Positions 1-10,890 are shown, counted from the first letter of the stretch. The stretch: 46,882 nt of DNA from Beroe ovata (GCA_946803715.1 CAMPET010000015.1:180157-227038), one strand, 5' to 3'. Notes: a model not told the origin generated them from the letters alone. Translations and numbers: made by a program.

Positions 1-26
1 ACACACACACACACACACACACACAC
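1..26. repeat. (AC)n microsatellite
   Basis: Uninterrupted AC dinucleotide run at the window edge. Other dinucleotide runs of CA/TG type occur at about 4467-4492, 20428-20462, 22958-23014, 24007-24064, 33219-33260, 42000-42087 and 46838-46882. Confidence 0.95.
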
Positions 27-332
27 GCACGGTCACACATTCCAGTCAAATTGACACATGTTTTGCTCGAGCGATAGCACGTAACACGCTGTCAGAAGTA
101 ACATACAGCAATTATAGCCTACCACTGTTTACATGTTTACCACTGCACTGCCTAAGATCGGTGTCTGCTCGCCCATCGCGCTTTTAAACCGCATTTCAAA
201 TCACTTCCCGGTTATTTGCAATACAACATCGTGCAACTCTAAATTTGCCGTGCACTTGACCAATTATTCCTCGGATAGCGTGAACACTTACTCAGCACAA
301 GACTAAAGCCTGCGGATACTGCTCCCTGTTCT

Positions 333-672
333 CGCCACCACTTCTTGCAGTACTTACTGATACCGCTGACACCACTACTTACTGATACCGCTGACACCAC
401 TACTTGCTGACACCGCTGACACCACTACTTCCTGACACCACTACTTGCTGACACCGCTGATACCACTACTTGCTGACACCACTACTTGCTGATACCACTT
501 CTTGCTGACACCACTACTGGTGATACCACTACTTGCTGACACCACTATTGTTGACACCACTTCTTACTGACACCACTTCCTGTTGACACCAATTCCTGTT
601 GACACCACTTCTTACTGACACCACTACTTGCTGACACCACTTCTTGTTGACACCAATTCTTGCTGACACCAC
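333..672. repeat. Minisatellite with a TGACACCACT core
   Basis: An imperfect tandem array of units of roughly 15-18 bp, each with the core TGACACCACT followed by variants of ACTTGC, ACTTAC or TCTTGT. The array runs to the base immediately before the GPCR start codon at 673, so it must form the 5' leader or proximal promoter of that gene. The same core appears in short clusters at about 29350-29378 and 38055-38100. It has no spacers of CRISPR type. Confidence 0.9.
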
Positions 673-2140
673 ATGGACGGTGTTTACGGTGTCACACTTC
701 TGCTCTGTACGGTTGTCGGTGTTCCGGCGAACTTCCTATCTCTCTGTTACTTCACGGACAAAGAAGACCTGACTTCGTTCATATACGCTTGTTTAGTGAG
801 GTGCCACCTTATGATATGCATAACAGGTAACTATAGAACCGCACTTTAGATACATCAGTTACCCATGGCAACGTTGAAAGTAACGTCAACCCGGATCGTA
901 ACTGTACACGTGTCCATTTCAGCTCTACCCATGTCTCTGAGTTACGTGGCCGAACGTGAACCCCTCCTCTTCCAATACCATGGATTCTGTAACGCGTGGG
1001 GATTCGCATTTCACACTTTGAAACTCTTTATCGTGTTTTACACGTGTTTCATTAGTTTGACCAAGGTTTATACTCAGCTACATCCACTAAGAAGGGTAAG
1101 ATGACTTATGCCTATATTACATAGTCTCGCGTAATATAGGTCCGCTATGACAATATTTACTACACAAAGATTTACAACGCGCAACATCCTTCACTTCAAT
1201 TAATCCAGAAACGTTAAATACGTCTAAATTACCCATTTCCAACTCAGATGAATCATCTAGGTACATGAGAATAAACATGGAGACGGGCTATCCAAACACA
1301 AGGAAATATTTCCTTCCCTCCCAGGTCACGAAGTACTCTGTGGGTGGGGTTTGTACTCTACACTTCTTCACACAGATCATTCTCTCTTCCCTCGTGTTTT
1401 GGGATGGTGGGGGATACCAATACAACCCTCAACGAGTCTTGTGTGTCGTCAGCTCTCCTCCAAAAACGGGGTGAGCGGTAAACACAGATATTGTGGATTG
1501 ACTCAGAGCCTAAAAACTTTCCGAAACTGTCTGACCAATGTATTCACCAATAACTGAATAATGATTCACTCCCAGAAACTTAATTGTAGAACGCGGTCTA
1601 TCATCACCACTTACTAAGAGACACGTGCACCACAGGTTTGAACAAGTGAGTCGGGTGGTAGACAGGACCCTGTACGTGGTCCCCATTATCCCAATTCTGG
1701 TGTCATCAGTGGTGTCATACACCGTGCTATCCAGAGTCACCATGGCAACACCATGTGACTCATACAGGAAAAAGGTGCCACTACCCAACTCGAGACTATC
1801 AGTTCATCTCTACCAACCCCTGGGACTCTGGGTACAGAAATCACGGATTAGGCAGGAAAAGAGGCGCGAAAACACCGTCACAATCCTACTTTTGGTGGCA
1901 GTATTCGCCGTTTTCAACATTCCTGGAGCTCTCTGCTATGTCATTCTAACATACAACAAGACATTTTTCCACTTCGACGAGAAGGGTTATTATTTAAACT
2001 TTGTTTTTAATTTGGCAGTTCCGTTAAACGGTCTCGTCAACCCGTTCATCTATTTCGTCAGGATCAAACTTTTCAGAGTTTATTTGGAGCGCTATGCTAA
2101 GAAAATATTTAGATATCTCAGAGTACCGCTTTACTTTTAG
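673..2140 (+). CDS. Class A (rhodopsin-like) G-protein-coupled receptor, four exons
   Basis: Exons are 673-826, 923-1095, 1325-1470 and 1636-2140. All junctions are GT-AG and agree in phase, giving 325 aa. TM1 begins almost at the first residue, so there is practically no extracellular N-terminus. Exon 2 carries TM2-TM3 with the TM3-top cysteine (FCNAWGF) and the intracellular HPLRR. Exon 3 carries TM4 and the second-loop cysteine (VLCVVS), the usual disulfide partner. Exon 4 has TM5, a basic loop 3, TM6 with FNIPG in place of CWxP, and TM7 with NPFIYF, a form of the NPxxY motif. The DRY motif is replaced by TKV in LTKVYTQ. The ligand cannot be inferred; peptide-type or orphan receptor are both possible. 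The start codon abuts a minisatellite. Confidence 0.85.
1736..1749. promoter_or_regulatory. X-box-like palindrome within GPCR exon 4
   Basis: GTCACCATGGCAAC within coding sequence for the end of TM5. A second, GTTACCCATGGCAAC with a 3-bp spacer, is in GPCR intron 1 at 858-872. Confidence 0.35.
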
Positions 2141-2486
2141 ACAAAGTTATTTTCATTGACGTGATGTATATCGTTGAAATTATTATGCAACTATAATCAT
2201 AAAATATTTTTCAGTATCATACTCACATATTTCTCTTCTTTTCGCTGAAAAGAGATTTTGTAAATCATTACAATTCAGAGTAATTATAACTCCGAGCATC
2301 GCTCATTGACCGTGACTCCACTGTGATCGACCAACACTAATTAATCGAGTTAATTAAACGAAGTTGATCACAGGACAGCCGCACCACATCAAAGACACAG
2401 ATCAGTGATCAGATCCCGATCTAGTTAACAGTCGGGACTATTGTCAGCGGAAGTGGTCAAAGGACCACTGGAGTGACCAAGATTGA
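2141..2486. other. Intergenic, convergent 3' ends
   Basis: AT-rich stretch between the stop codons of the plus-strand GPCR and the minus-strand YTHDC1 gene. It should hold both 3' UTRs and polyadenylation sites. I see no canonical AATAAA that I would assign. A further YTHDC1 terminal exon could lie here if the donor at 2536-2537 is used. Confidence 0.5.
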
Positions 2487-5400
2487 TTATAAAACCCAGT
2501 GATTAACCAAGTTAATTGCTCTCTTGACAGTTCTTACCCGTCGAGATGACGAGGAAGATGTCTGTCGGGAGGATGAGCTGCTGGCGGCAGCCACCTGGGC
2601 CGCGTTGAAAATGTCCTGTCGTAGGACAGGATCCTGCAGGAGGGCTGCGAGTCGGGAATGTTTGCTCTGGTACTCCCTGACGTAGTCCAGATATGTCTGC
2701 GGAGGAAGAGAGGTTGGTTACCATGGTGATATAGGAAAATGAGGGGGTTGTGAGAAAACACTAATAGAGTATGAGATCAGGAATGGTAGAAGTATATCGA
2801 ACCCCATGGAGAAGGATATCTTTAGCACTGCTTCTCTCTGGCTCTGCAGGGGAAGATTTACGTCGAGAGGGCCCAGGGGACCGGGACCTGTGTCTGTGGG
2901 CCCGGCGGGTATCGTTTCTACTGCGGGTATCGGCTGACCGAGACCCTCCGTCACGGGAACCTGGGTAATATAGAGCGATACTGCAAATTGGTGCTCACGA
3001 AGGAGAATCTCTCCCCTGATATATCCAATTCGCAATACCTCTATTGGATGGGCGGTTTTCCGCTCTCTGTCGATCCCTCCTTGATCTCTCGCCAGCTTCC
3101 TTCCTCTTTTTCTTCCTTTCCTCATCTGAGGCGGGAAGAGGCTGGGGTCTCGAACTTCCCAGCCGCTCCTTCATCCTCGAGCTGAGGCCAGGGGGAGCGG
3201 GCTCCCCGTCCGACATCCTGATGGGATAGAGAAATTGATAATAAACGTTCTGAGGAGTGGGGCTCAGGAAATTGGTCACATTCTGGGTGGGCGATGAAAT
3301 AAGGGTTCTCCAAGGGGTAGTTTGAGGGTTTTGTGGGGATGAACCGAGGAACTCACGGCTCAGGGGAGGACTTGTGGTAGGAATCATCCTTGTATGAACT
3401 GTACGTGGTTTTCACCGCTGAGGGAGACACGGGTTCTTCAACTCTCGGCTCTCTGAGATGACGAGTTTCGGGAAATTCGGAGGGGTGGGTTAATAAGAGA
3501 AATGGAAACAAAGAATGGTAAAATTACATTTCACTCGGGTACTAAACTATTGTTCACTCGGGTACTAAACATTGCATAACCAAGCACTGATAGTATTTGA
3601 TGCCTGGGTTTTGAATATCGGATGACCTGTATAACAAATCTTGAAACATTTTCCTATGAGAAAGTCTGCTGCAAGGGAGGGAAATAAAGCGCTTGCCTAG
3701 CGGAAAAACAATCGCGATTCTTGTTATCCATGCATAATTGACCAACGATGCGCGCGCGTGCCGCGCACTGCTAGTAGCGCACGTACCCGAGAAATAGCAT
3801 ACTTTGTCTGGTAAAAGTCGTGTTTATGCGCGCGCAAGATGGTTAGATTGTGACGGACCCACAACGCGAACCATCCACTCACGTTCATCTAACTTCTGCT
3901 TGGCACTCACCAAGTATGAGAAATGAACCACCGAAATGTCCTGTTTTAGTCCATGGACTGATAATCTGACGGCCTCATTGTTCATTATGATTGGTAATGA
4001 TTATTGTCTACTTATAGTGAGCAGTAATTGTTCCTATCGCGTGATAAGTGTTCCTATGGCTCTTAATTGTCTATGGGACAGTTTTTGGGGTATTACGGTA
4101 GATTTGGGAGCACATTGTCTGTTGAGTAGTTCCTTACGATACAAGAAACGAATCCTCAGAGAGGGAAAAGCACGCCAGCGTTCTGACGGGTGACACAGTG
4201 ATGACGCAGTAGGAAGACGTAACGATGACGTCAGTAGATTTCGTGACGTCACGGGTTGCTGATACCTTACACTGCTCTCGGACTGCCGACCATGAGACGG
4301 GATGATGGGAATGTGGTTGTCCGGGTCCTCGCAGTTCGGCCACAAGGAACACAGCTGTGCAGCACACGTCGGCTCTACTTCCTGAGAAGTAGTGTAAGAT
4401 AGGCGGTGTTTCGGTAACGGGCGTGTAACGAATAACGAACAGAAGTCTGTGTTTGTATGTTTTTATATGTGTGTGTGTTTGTGTTTGTGTGTAACAAATA
4501 CCGTTCCATCCCGAGCTATTTTCACTTGTTTCCACTCGTTCCATCGGTTTTTCAGATGAGTTGTCTTGGTGAAATCCAGATGAGACCTGGGAATAACACA
4601 AGTGTAACTCACTGTAACAGTCGTAACCAAAGTGTAACACACACGTAACACAGTTACAACACATCATCCACTCTCACTTGTCCAGCCACTGTATTTTGAA
4701 GATATTTGGGAGAAGTCTTAGTACGGGAGTCGACCCGACGATCCAGTGAACTTCGTTCTTGTTCGGTCTCGGCATAGACATCATCCGTGCAATACCTGCG
4801 TGCAATGTGAGATGATAGTAAATAAGGAAGTTAACTCAGGGTCAAATATCACATACACTCACACTACCCACTTGGCAAATATCCAATTCCTTAGCAACAA
4901 TTCTCAGTTCATACGACTCACCCTGGAATGCACCACTTTCTCTGACACTGAAAATCAGGATCACGTGCTTTGTGTGTCTGAACGCCTCAACTAACATGTC
5001 CTCATTCCGACGTGGGGTAGCCCACACGTTCTGAAATCACGTGTCGAGATAACGTGTTGAGATAACTTGTAACGTGTTCGTGGTACAATCATGAGTGTAT
5101 CGGTCAGAGAGATATAACGTGATGACAAGCTTTGATGATGAATTACAACGCGCAGACATATTGACAGTCAAAATGATGTGAAAAGTAATACAAAACGGAA
5201 TGTAAAAAGTACAATACACATTGCATACTTTTTATACTTAGTGGACTAAGTGAACATCATTCAAAATAAATAACAATGCGTTCGATTATCCCTCAAAAGG
5301 CTATGCAACTTTATACAAGATGCGAAGCTATGATGGATATCTCACATCGTTTCTATGATGGATATCTCACATACAAACGATATCCATCAAAATTGAAAGG

Positions 5401-7317
5401 TCGAAGCGGTGAATGAGTTGAAAAACGGAATTTCATTAATTAAACAATCGATCATTAGAGATCGAGAAGCATGGAAATAGGAAATGATATCACCATCTCT
5501 ACCATCTTTACCAAGATCAACTCCCATCAAAAGCTGATCCATTTCCCTCCCCTGAGCAACAAACTAGGAGCAACCTTGCAGCAACCGGGAACTTCACAAT
5601 TGTCAGGTCAATACACTGTTTTATCAGCCTGATATTCTCCTCCCCCACAGCTCCACACCGACTCAATCCCTCCCCAAGGTAGTACAAGCTGTCCAACACC
5701 TCCGGTTTCCGGGCTATAACTTCACCAGTGATAACACCGCAAATGTCGAGTATCTTGGAACAGATAACTTTCTGGACGGGTTGCCGGAGTTTTGGATTCC
5801 CGGTGAGTTCCACCAAACAGCTGACTATAACCTGCTTTTCGGTCCGGGGTGCAAGGAGCAGTTTTATCTCGTCATTCTCAGACTTGGGCTTTGATTCCGC
5901 AAACGGGTTTGTTTCCTCTGATTTGTCTGGTTTGGTCGTGTCGATGTCAGATTTCGCGGCTTGTGGGAAGTCGGTTTCTCCCGGGTCCTCTATGAGTTGG
6001 TTGCTTTTCAAAGTTGATACAAAGTCAGCCAACATCTCAGATAACTGTACAAGACTTCTCACACTATTCTCACTGAGCACAACATCCCTGAAGCCCGCAC
6101 AACACTCCGCAATCATCTTACAAAATGTTTTCACAAACATCTCTCCATCACCCTTCATCAGTTGCCGAATATGCCGCACCAGATCTTCACTGGTGGTGTC
6201 CAATATTTCACCATAGTTGCTCATTGACACAGCACTCCGGGGAGCTAGTCTCAGGAAGCTGACAGTGGATTTGAGGAATTCTGTACAAGAAGCAGCAATG
6301 TTGACATGTTGAAGTGGGATTGATCTGATTGGTGGGGTGGAGGTGGGATGATTGTCATCATCAGCACAACTCAGCATTGCTGTTTTCTGAAGCAGTTGGA
6401 GTCGTTCCAGCTCTAACCATTGGATGTATTGAGCATCACGGTGATTGCGATTCTGCCAGCTGAGAGCAACACTCCTTACGTAGATTTCAGTGGTGAATTC
6501 CTTGGGTTTTGACCGGAGCAGTGATATTGCAACAGCTAATTTCATAGCCTGTACCTCATGAGGCGTGATAGACATGCTACACATGGGTGGGTGTGTGAGT
6601 GAGGCATAATGTGGAATGAGAGAAAGTGTTTTGTTTAATATGACTATATCATAGAAATCATAGACTTCAAAATTAACTTACCTTCTCCATTGATATCTCT
6701 ACATTATCCATGTTATTGCTCTTTATTACAAAGTATCTAGCTTCAACAGATGACCAATCCACTTGCTTTGAACCTGAAGCTGATAACCTAAAGTTATTGA
6801 TAAGACATGATGTTCACCATGCTTATTAATTGATAATCAATTGATGTAAAACTTTACTTTTGATTGAAGACTAAACTTACAGCGTTTGGAAATAGAGCCA
6901 GTACTGGATAAGTCACTAGCATAGCTGTTGTTTCCTGAAATAATCTAAAATAATCAGGGGATCACTCAATACCACATGAAATGCACTATCTAACGTTGCA
7001 TTCATTCATAACATACTAGATCTGTTGTTCCCTTCAGTGCTTTGATCAGATTTTGGGGCCTTAACTTTTTTCCTGCCTTTCTCAGTTTCTTGATCTGTAC
7101 AAGGCATACTCAATCTATTGAATTGAAGAGAAAGGCAATCCAATAAAAAATCAATGGAATTTCAACAGCACAATAAATCCTCCTCACCAGAGGTTTCTCC
7201 TATAATGTCATCACCCAAGATATCATCCAAGACCATTTCACTGTTTGTTGTTACTATGTCATTGTCATCATGATCTTTTGGATCCTCACTAACTTCAACC
7301 ATCTCATTATCAGACAT
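2487..7317 (-). CDS. YTHDC1: YTH-domain nuclear m6A reader, YTHDC1 homologue, thirteen exons
   Basis: Exons in transcript order: 7317-7188, 7094-7017, 6934-6881, 6779-6682, 5030-4922, 4795-4678, 4586-4502, 4381-4271, 3940-3883, 3450-3357, 3217-3039, 2960-2803, 2696-2487. Every junction has GT-AG and matching phase; the protein is about 493 aa. The YTH domain starts at [10 protein letters not shown] (exon 4) and continues with NVWATP and LIFSVRESG (exon 5), FKIQWLD (exon 6), HLKNRWNE and KIARDGT (exon 7) and [10 protein letters not shown] (exon 8). The tryptophans of NVWATP and KIQW fit the m6A-binding aromatic cage known for YTHDC1. Exons 10-12 encode an Arg/Ser/Pro-rich region, and exon 13 has LDYVREYQS, like the YVREF segment of human YTHDC1. 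Known family role: binding m6A RNA in the nucleus and linking it to splicing and export. The N-terminal acidic region is only about 100 aa, much shorter than in vertebrates. Exon 13 also contains a good donor (CGG|GTAAG at 2537), so the C-terminus may differ. Confidence 0.88.
5517..6584 (-). CDS. MEI4: MEI4-like meiotic double-strand-break protein, intronless, nested in a YTHDC1 intron
   Basis: Single open frame of 355 aa. An ATG at 6584 and a second at 6575 (residue 4) are both possible starts. The N-terminus [14 protein letters not shown] followed by a helical Leu-rich segment ([13 protein letters not shown]) resembles the animal MEI4 N-terminus (KLALALAIIRSKP, then a Leu-rich helix). The C-terminal half has further helical similarity, including [23 protein letters not shown] and a terminal [11 protein letters not shown]. 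Length is close to that of mammalian MEI4 (about 385 aa). MEI4 with REC114 and IHO1 promotes SPO11 cleavage on meiotic chromosome axes. The gene lies entirely within the YTHDC1 intron 5031-6681, same strand, with its ATG only 97 bp from the YTHDC1 exon 4 boundary. The assignment rests on remembered family similarity and needs a profile search. Confidence 0.65.
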   Translation of the reverse strand: MCSMSITPHEVQAMKLAVAISLLRSKPKEFTTEIYVRSVALSWQNRNHRDAQYIQWLELERLQLLQKTAMLSCADDDNHPTSTPPIRSIPLQHVNIAASCTEFLKSTVSFLRLAPRSAVSMSNYGEILDTTSEDLVRHIRQLMKGDGEMFVKTFCKMIAECCAGFRDVVLSENSVRSLVQLSEMLADFVSTLKSNQLIEDPGETDFPQAAKSDIDTTKPDKSEETNPFAESKPKSENDEIKLLLAPRTEKQVIVSCLVELTGNPKLRQPVQKVICSKILDICGVITGEVIARKPEVLDSLYYLGEGLSRCGAVGEENIRLIKQCIDLTIVKFPVAARLLLVCCSGEGNGSAFDGS

Positions 7318-8431
7318 GATAGCTATGACCAGTTAAGTTTATATCAGTTGAAATAATCTCAAATGAAATATTATGAATAACATTGCCTGAGAAAATTTGA
7401 TTTCAACTGTGCTGTAAATGCAGGAGGATTCATGTGCAACAGCTAATGGAAAGAGAAAGTTTGCTTATATCGCAAAAGTCACATTAAAGTGAGAACTGGG
7501 AGAACTGTAAACTGAAGCTTGGTTGATCAACAAAAGGAGAAAGATGGCTTTGCATTTTTCACGGCAATTGAAACGAATTGGATGCGTGGCTTAATAAATA
7601 ATAAATCAAAACACAAAATAATAAATCTAAATAAATGCAGAGGCCAGAGTATTGTATAGTTATCAAAAGTTATTGTATAGTTATCAAAAGAGTAAATAGA
7701 TGATCCTTCAAAGCGAGCACCCGCGCGCGCCATACGCACAAATCAGTGGCTGTCAACTCCAACAAATGCTTTTTATAATCTTTGTTGGCTGTCGATGACA
7801 TGGACAGCCGCTGACCCTGTGGAAAATTTCATCCATGCGCGCGCCGCAAAATATTTTTAAACATTTTTTATTATTTCAGCTCTCGCTGACGCTTGCCGCG
7901 CGCGGCGTGCAAAACGAAATTATTCCCTCGACCGCGACATGGTCTATCATCGATCAACAATTAACGACATAATAAAGTGAAAGCCTTTAGCTCAAATTTA
8001 TTTGCAGTGGCGCGCGCCCAGGCACCCTAACAAACCCCTATTTTGAATGCTGAAAGCTGAGTGCTAACATAGAATTTTCACATTTATTTATTGCCATTTA
8101 AGATTACTTAATATAAATTTTTAATCCAGAATTGAATTTGGAATTCGTTTGCAGTATCACAGTCAGTGTATTTTGTTTTTGTTAGCAGCTGCCACCTAGA
8201 AATTCATAGAGTGAGGCTTGTTGCTTGTTATATATTCAGTTCCAGGTATTATCTGTGTGAGCACTTGTTTGATGACAGTCTAGTGATATACCAATTGTGT
8301 TTATATATTTGTGTTATCTATTATCATGCCTGAAAGGATAGCAGTCTAGAATCTTCCTTGATTTTGTTTTATCAAATTTCTTAATCACATGTCAATATCT
8401 CAAAATTCAATCAAATTTCATTCAGTTCCAC
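7318..8431. promoter_or_regulatory. Divergent intergenic region between YTHDC1 and the plus-strand SDR
   Basis: No coding frame I can support. The two flanking genes point away from each other, so both promoters must lie here. The sequence is AT-rich but holds CpG-dense GCGCGC patches at about 7715-7735, 7835-7850, 7893-7915 and 8008-8020. A direct repeat of TTATTGTATAGTTATCAAAAG is at about 7650-7690. The promoter call is positional only. Confidence 0.4.
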
Positions 8432-9364
8432 ATGGCTTCTTTCTTTTTGGAGTGTTTACAATTTGTAGCCTTTGCTATCACAAAGTTTTACTGGAGCATG
8501 ATCTATATGGTGTTAAGAAATCGTCCAAGAAAAGAGATAAAAAATTCTCATATATTGATCACAGGTTCTGCTCAAGGATTGGGGAAAATCATAGCAACTA
8601 GGCTGGCTAAAGATGGGAACACACTCCATCTTGTTGACATCAATGATGAGCTTAATAAGAAAAACATGCATCATCTAAAGTCACATGATTGTAAAATATT
8701 CACCTATGTATGTGATGTTGGAAATATTACCTCAATCCTTGCACTTCATGATGCTGTGAAGGCCAACTGTAATCATTTAGATTACCTGTTCAATAATGCT
8801 GGTGTATGGTTGGGCAAGCTTTACAATGAGATGTCTTTGAGTGAAATTGATTTTGTGATGAATATAAATACAATGGGAATTATGAGATTGACCAAAGTAT
8901 TCCTGAATGATATGATTGAAAATGGGGGTCACTTGGTTAATACCTGCTCAGTTGCAGGGACAGTTGGTGGACCATTCATGACAACATATTGTGCATCAAA
9001 ACATGCAGTAGCAGGGTTTGCCAAAACCTTGCTACTTGACCTTGAGTATCAGGGTTTTACCAATGTCAAAATAACTACTGTTTTCCCTCACTTTGTTGAT
9101 ACAGGGCTGTGCAATGGTGCAACTGTAAAACTGCCAAAACTCTTCCCTCTCCTTGATCCCCAATGGGTCGTCAGTGAGATGTTGATAGCTGTTAGAGAGG
9201 AGCGGAATGAGCTGGTTCTGCCCCGTGTTACCACACCTGTTATAGTTGCTCAATATATATTGGACAGTGAAGTTTTTAGAGCATTTTGCAGACTTCTTGG
9301 TAATGATCTGATGAAGACTTTTAGATTAGCCAGGAATCACAAAATAAGAGATAATGACAAATGA
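8432..9364 (+). CDS. Membrane-anchored short-chain dehydrogenase/reductase, SDR16C-like
   Basis: Intronless frame of 310 aa from an ATG at 8432. A hydrophobic N-terminal anchor (about residues 1-28) is followed by the dinucleotide-binding TGSAQGLG, a CDVGN segment, NNAG, and the catalytic Ser (NTCSVAG) and Tyr-Lys (YCASK). The downstream pattern PHFVDTG and LFPLLDP is typical of the SDR16C group (RDH10, HSD17B11/13, epidermal retinol dehydrogenase 2), which oxidise retinol or hydroxysteroids on ER or lipid-droplet membranes. The substrate cannot be read from sequence. It is clearly diverged from the three minus-strand SDR genes that follow and is not part of their tandem array. Confidence 0.88.
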   Translation: MASFFLECLQFVAFAITKFYWSMIYMVLRNRPRKEIKNSHILITGSAQGLGKIIATRLAKDGNTLHLVDINDELNKKNMHHLKSHDCKIFTYVCDVGNITSILALHDAVKANCNHLDYLFNNAGVWLGKLYNEMSLSEIDFVMNINTMGIMRLTKVFLNDMIENGGHLVNTCSVAGTVGGPFMTTYCASKHAVAGFAKTLLLDLEYQGFTNVKITTVFPHFVDTGLCNGATVKLPKLFPLLDPQWVVSEMLIAVREERNELVLPRVTTPVIVAQYILDSEVFRAFCRLLGNDLMKTFRLARNHKIRDNDK

Positions 9365-10017
9365 ATAAGTGGCATGGGGATACTGTTTTGCCGTTTTTTA
9401 TTGTTTGATTTTAGTTGGTTATATTTGAATTATTTGAGTTTTCTACCGAAAAAGCTCTGCATCATTGCTGTTTGACAATACTGTGCAACAAATACTGTGC
9501 AACAAATACCAGAAATCACAATACCAGAAATGAGAATACTTCTTGATGTATTTAAATTGATTACTTTCTCACGGTTTAAACTAAACCCTGTTATTTATAA
9601 GCTTATCCAACTCTACTTTCAGGATGACATAAGAGAAAATGACAGAACTGCTAAATCCAATGACCAGCCGTAACGTGCTTCTTCTTCTCACGTGACACAC
9701 CATCAGCAATTCCTGTGACAAACGACGTCACATCACCCAATTTGAGAGTTCACATTGCCGAGATACTACGTGGTTCAGAATTAATTGTTGCTAAAGGACC
9801 AATCAAGTTTAGCAAGTAAATTCACAGGTTTGTCTTTGACTTAATGAAAAGTCCTGGTTTCGAACTAATTGAAGTACCTAGTTCACACCAAAATTTATCT
9901 TTATCGATTAAATTCATCTTTATCAATTAGATATGCTTATTATATTGTTTGTAGATCAATCATGGTAATTCAATCACAATTCAATCCAATCACATTCCAT
10001 CATCTCTTCTAAGAAAT
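9365..10017. other. Intergenic, convergent SDR 3' ends
   Basis: Between the stop of the plus-strand SDR and the stop of the first minus-strand SDR. There is a small tandem duplication (ATACTGTGCAACAA at about 9478-9506). I see no further gene. Confidence 0.6.
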
Positions 10018-10890
10018 CTACTGTTTCAATCTGTGCAGTCTTTTCACCGATATGCAATCCCTTAGGGGCGGTGGTAGCCATGCAAACGTCACCAATCCCA
10101 AGCTCGCCCACCACGTTCTCACCACATAGATCTCCTCCTTCTTCTGCTCCATGCCCCTGATACACTGCTTCACACAATCTTCCACCGACAACATAGGCAT
10201 GTGGTTTGCCCGGGTGGTTGAGGACATGGCAGTCCGAACTTTGGGGATGTACACCACCGTAAAAGTCACCCCACTTGTTGCAAACTCCGCTTGCAGTTGG
10301 TGAGTCATCTGGACTTGTCCTGCTTTCGTAGCACAGTAGTCTGTCAGACGGACCATTGGGACTACGCCTGCGCCTGAGCTCATGTTGATCACGTGACCCT
10401 TCCCCAGCTCGACCATCTTGGGTAGGAAGAGCTTGACAAGCCACATGTTGGAAGTCAGGTTGGTTTTCACGGAGCTATCCAGCTGGTCCAGAGTTAGGTC
10501 TCCTATTCCACCACTCTCTCCCCATGCGACACCAGCGTTATTTACCAGAACTGTGATTGTAAAACCAGCCTCAGTTATGTCTCGGTACAGCTTCTCCACG
10601 TCCGTTGCCTTGGATACATCGCACGTGTAAGCATGTGCTTTGTACCCTCGATCCCTCATTTCCTCTACCTTCTTGTCGAGTTTAGCTCTGTTTCGAGCTA
10701 CACAGTGAACTGTGTTGCCCATCTTAGCAAGTTGTTCTGCCAATTCAGCACCGATTCCCTGCGATGCTCCTGTGATTAGCACGTGTTCGTTTCGTATCTG
10801 TTTCTTGGGTCGACACCGGGTGATAAAGTAGATCACCTCCAGTAGGAAGTAGAACGGGAGTTGGAGGAGGGTGAGAAGGAGTGAGGTCAT
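10018..10890 (-). CDS. SDR16C-like dehydrogenase, tandem copy 1
   Basis: Intronless, 290 aa, ATG at 10890. Hydrophobic anchor (residues 1-24), a basic CRPKKQIRNEH linker, TGASQGIG cofactor motif, CDVSK, NNAG, catalytic Ser in NMSSGAG and YCATK. All active-site elements are present, so it should be an active NAD(P)-dependent oxidoreductase on an ER or lipid-droplet membrane. It is one of three adjacent paralogues in the same orientation. Its first ~100 bp and the segment around 10405-10505 are almost identical to the other copies, while the rest has diverged. The C-terminal part after FTVVYIPK differs from copy 2, which has FTTIFPAN there. Confidence 0.88.
   Translation of the reverse strand: MTSLLLTLLQLPFYFLLEVIYFITRCRPKKQIRNEHVLITGASQGIGAELAEQLAKMGNTVHCVARNRAKLDKKVEEMRDRGYKAHAYTCDVSKATDVEKLYRDITEAGFTITVLVNNAGVAWGESGGIGDLTLDQLDSSVKTNLTSNMWLVKLFLPKMVELGKGHVINMSSGAGVVPMVRLTDYCATKAGQVQMTHQLQAEFATSGVTFTVVYIPKVRTAMSSTTRANHMPMLSVEDCVKQCIRGMEQKKEEIYVVRTWWASLGLVTFAWLPPPLRDCISVKRLHRLKQ

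Noticed and set aside
333-672. Possible CRISPR-like array
   Set aside because: Short contiguous degenerate units without unique spacers, in an animal genome; a minisatellite.
2978-2995. An 18-bp GT-AG intron joining two frames of YTHDC1 exon 11/12
   Set aside because: Phases fit, but a normal ~78-bp intron (2961-3038) joins the same Arg/Ser-rich frames with better sites.
4134-4667. Long minus-strand frame of 177 codons
   Set aside because: It runs through YTHDC1 exons and introns in the wrong frame; the YTH residues are read in the spliced frames.
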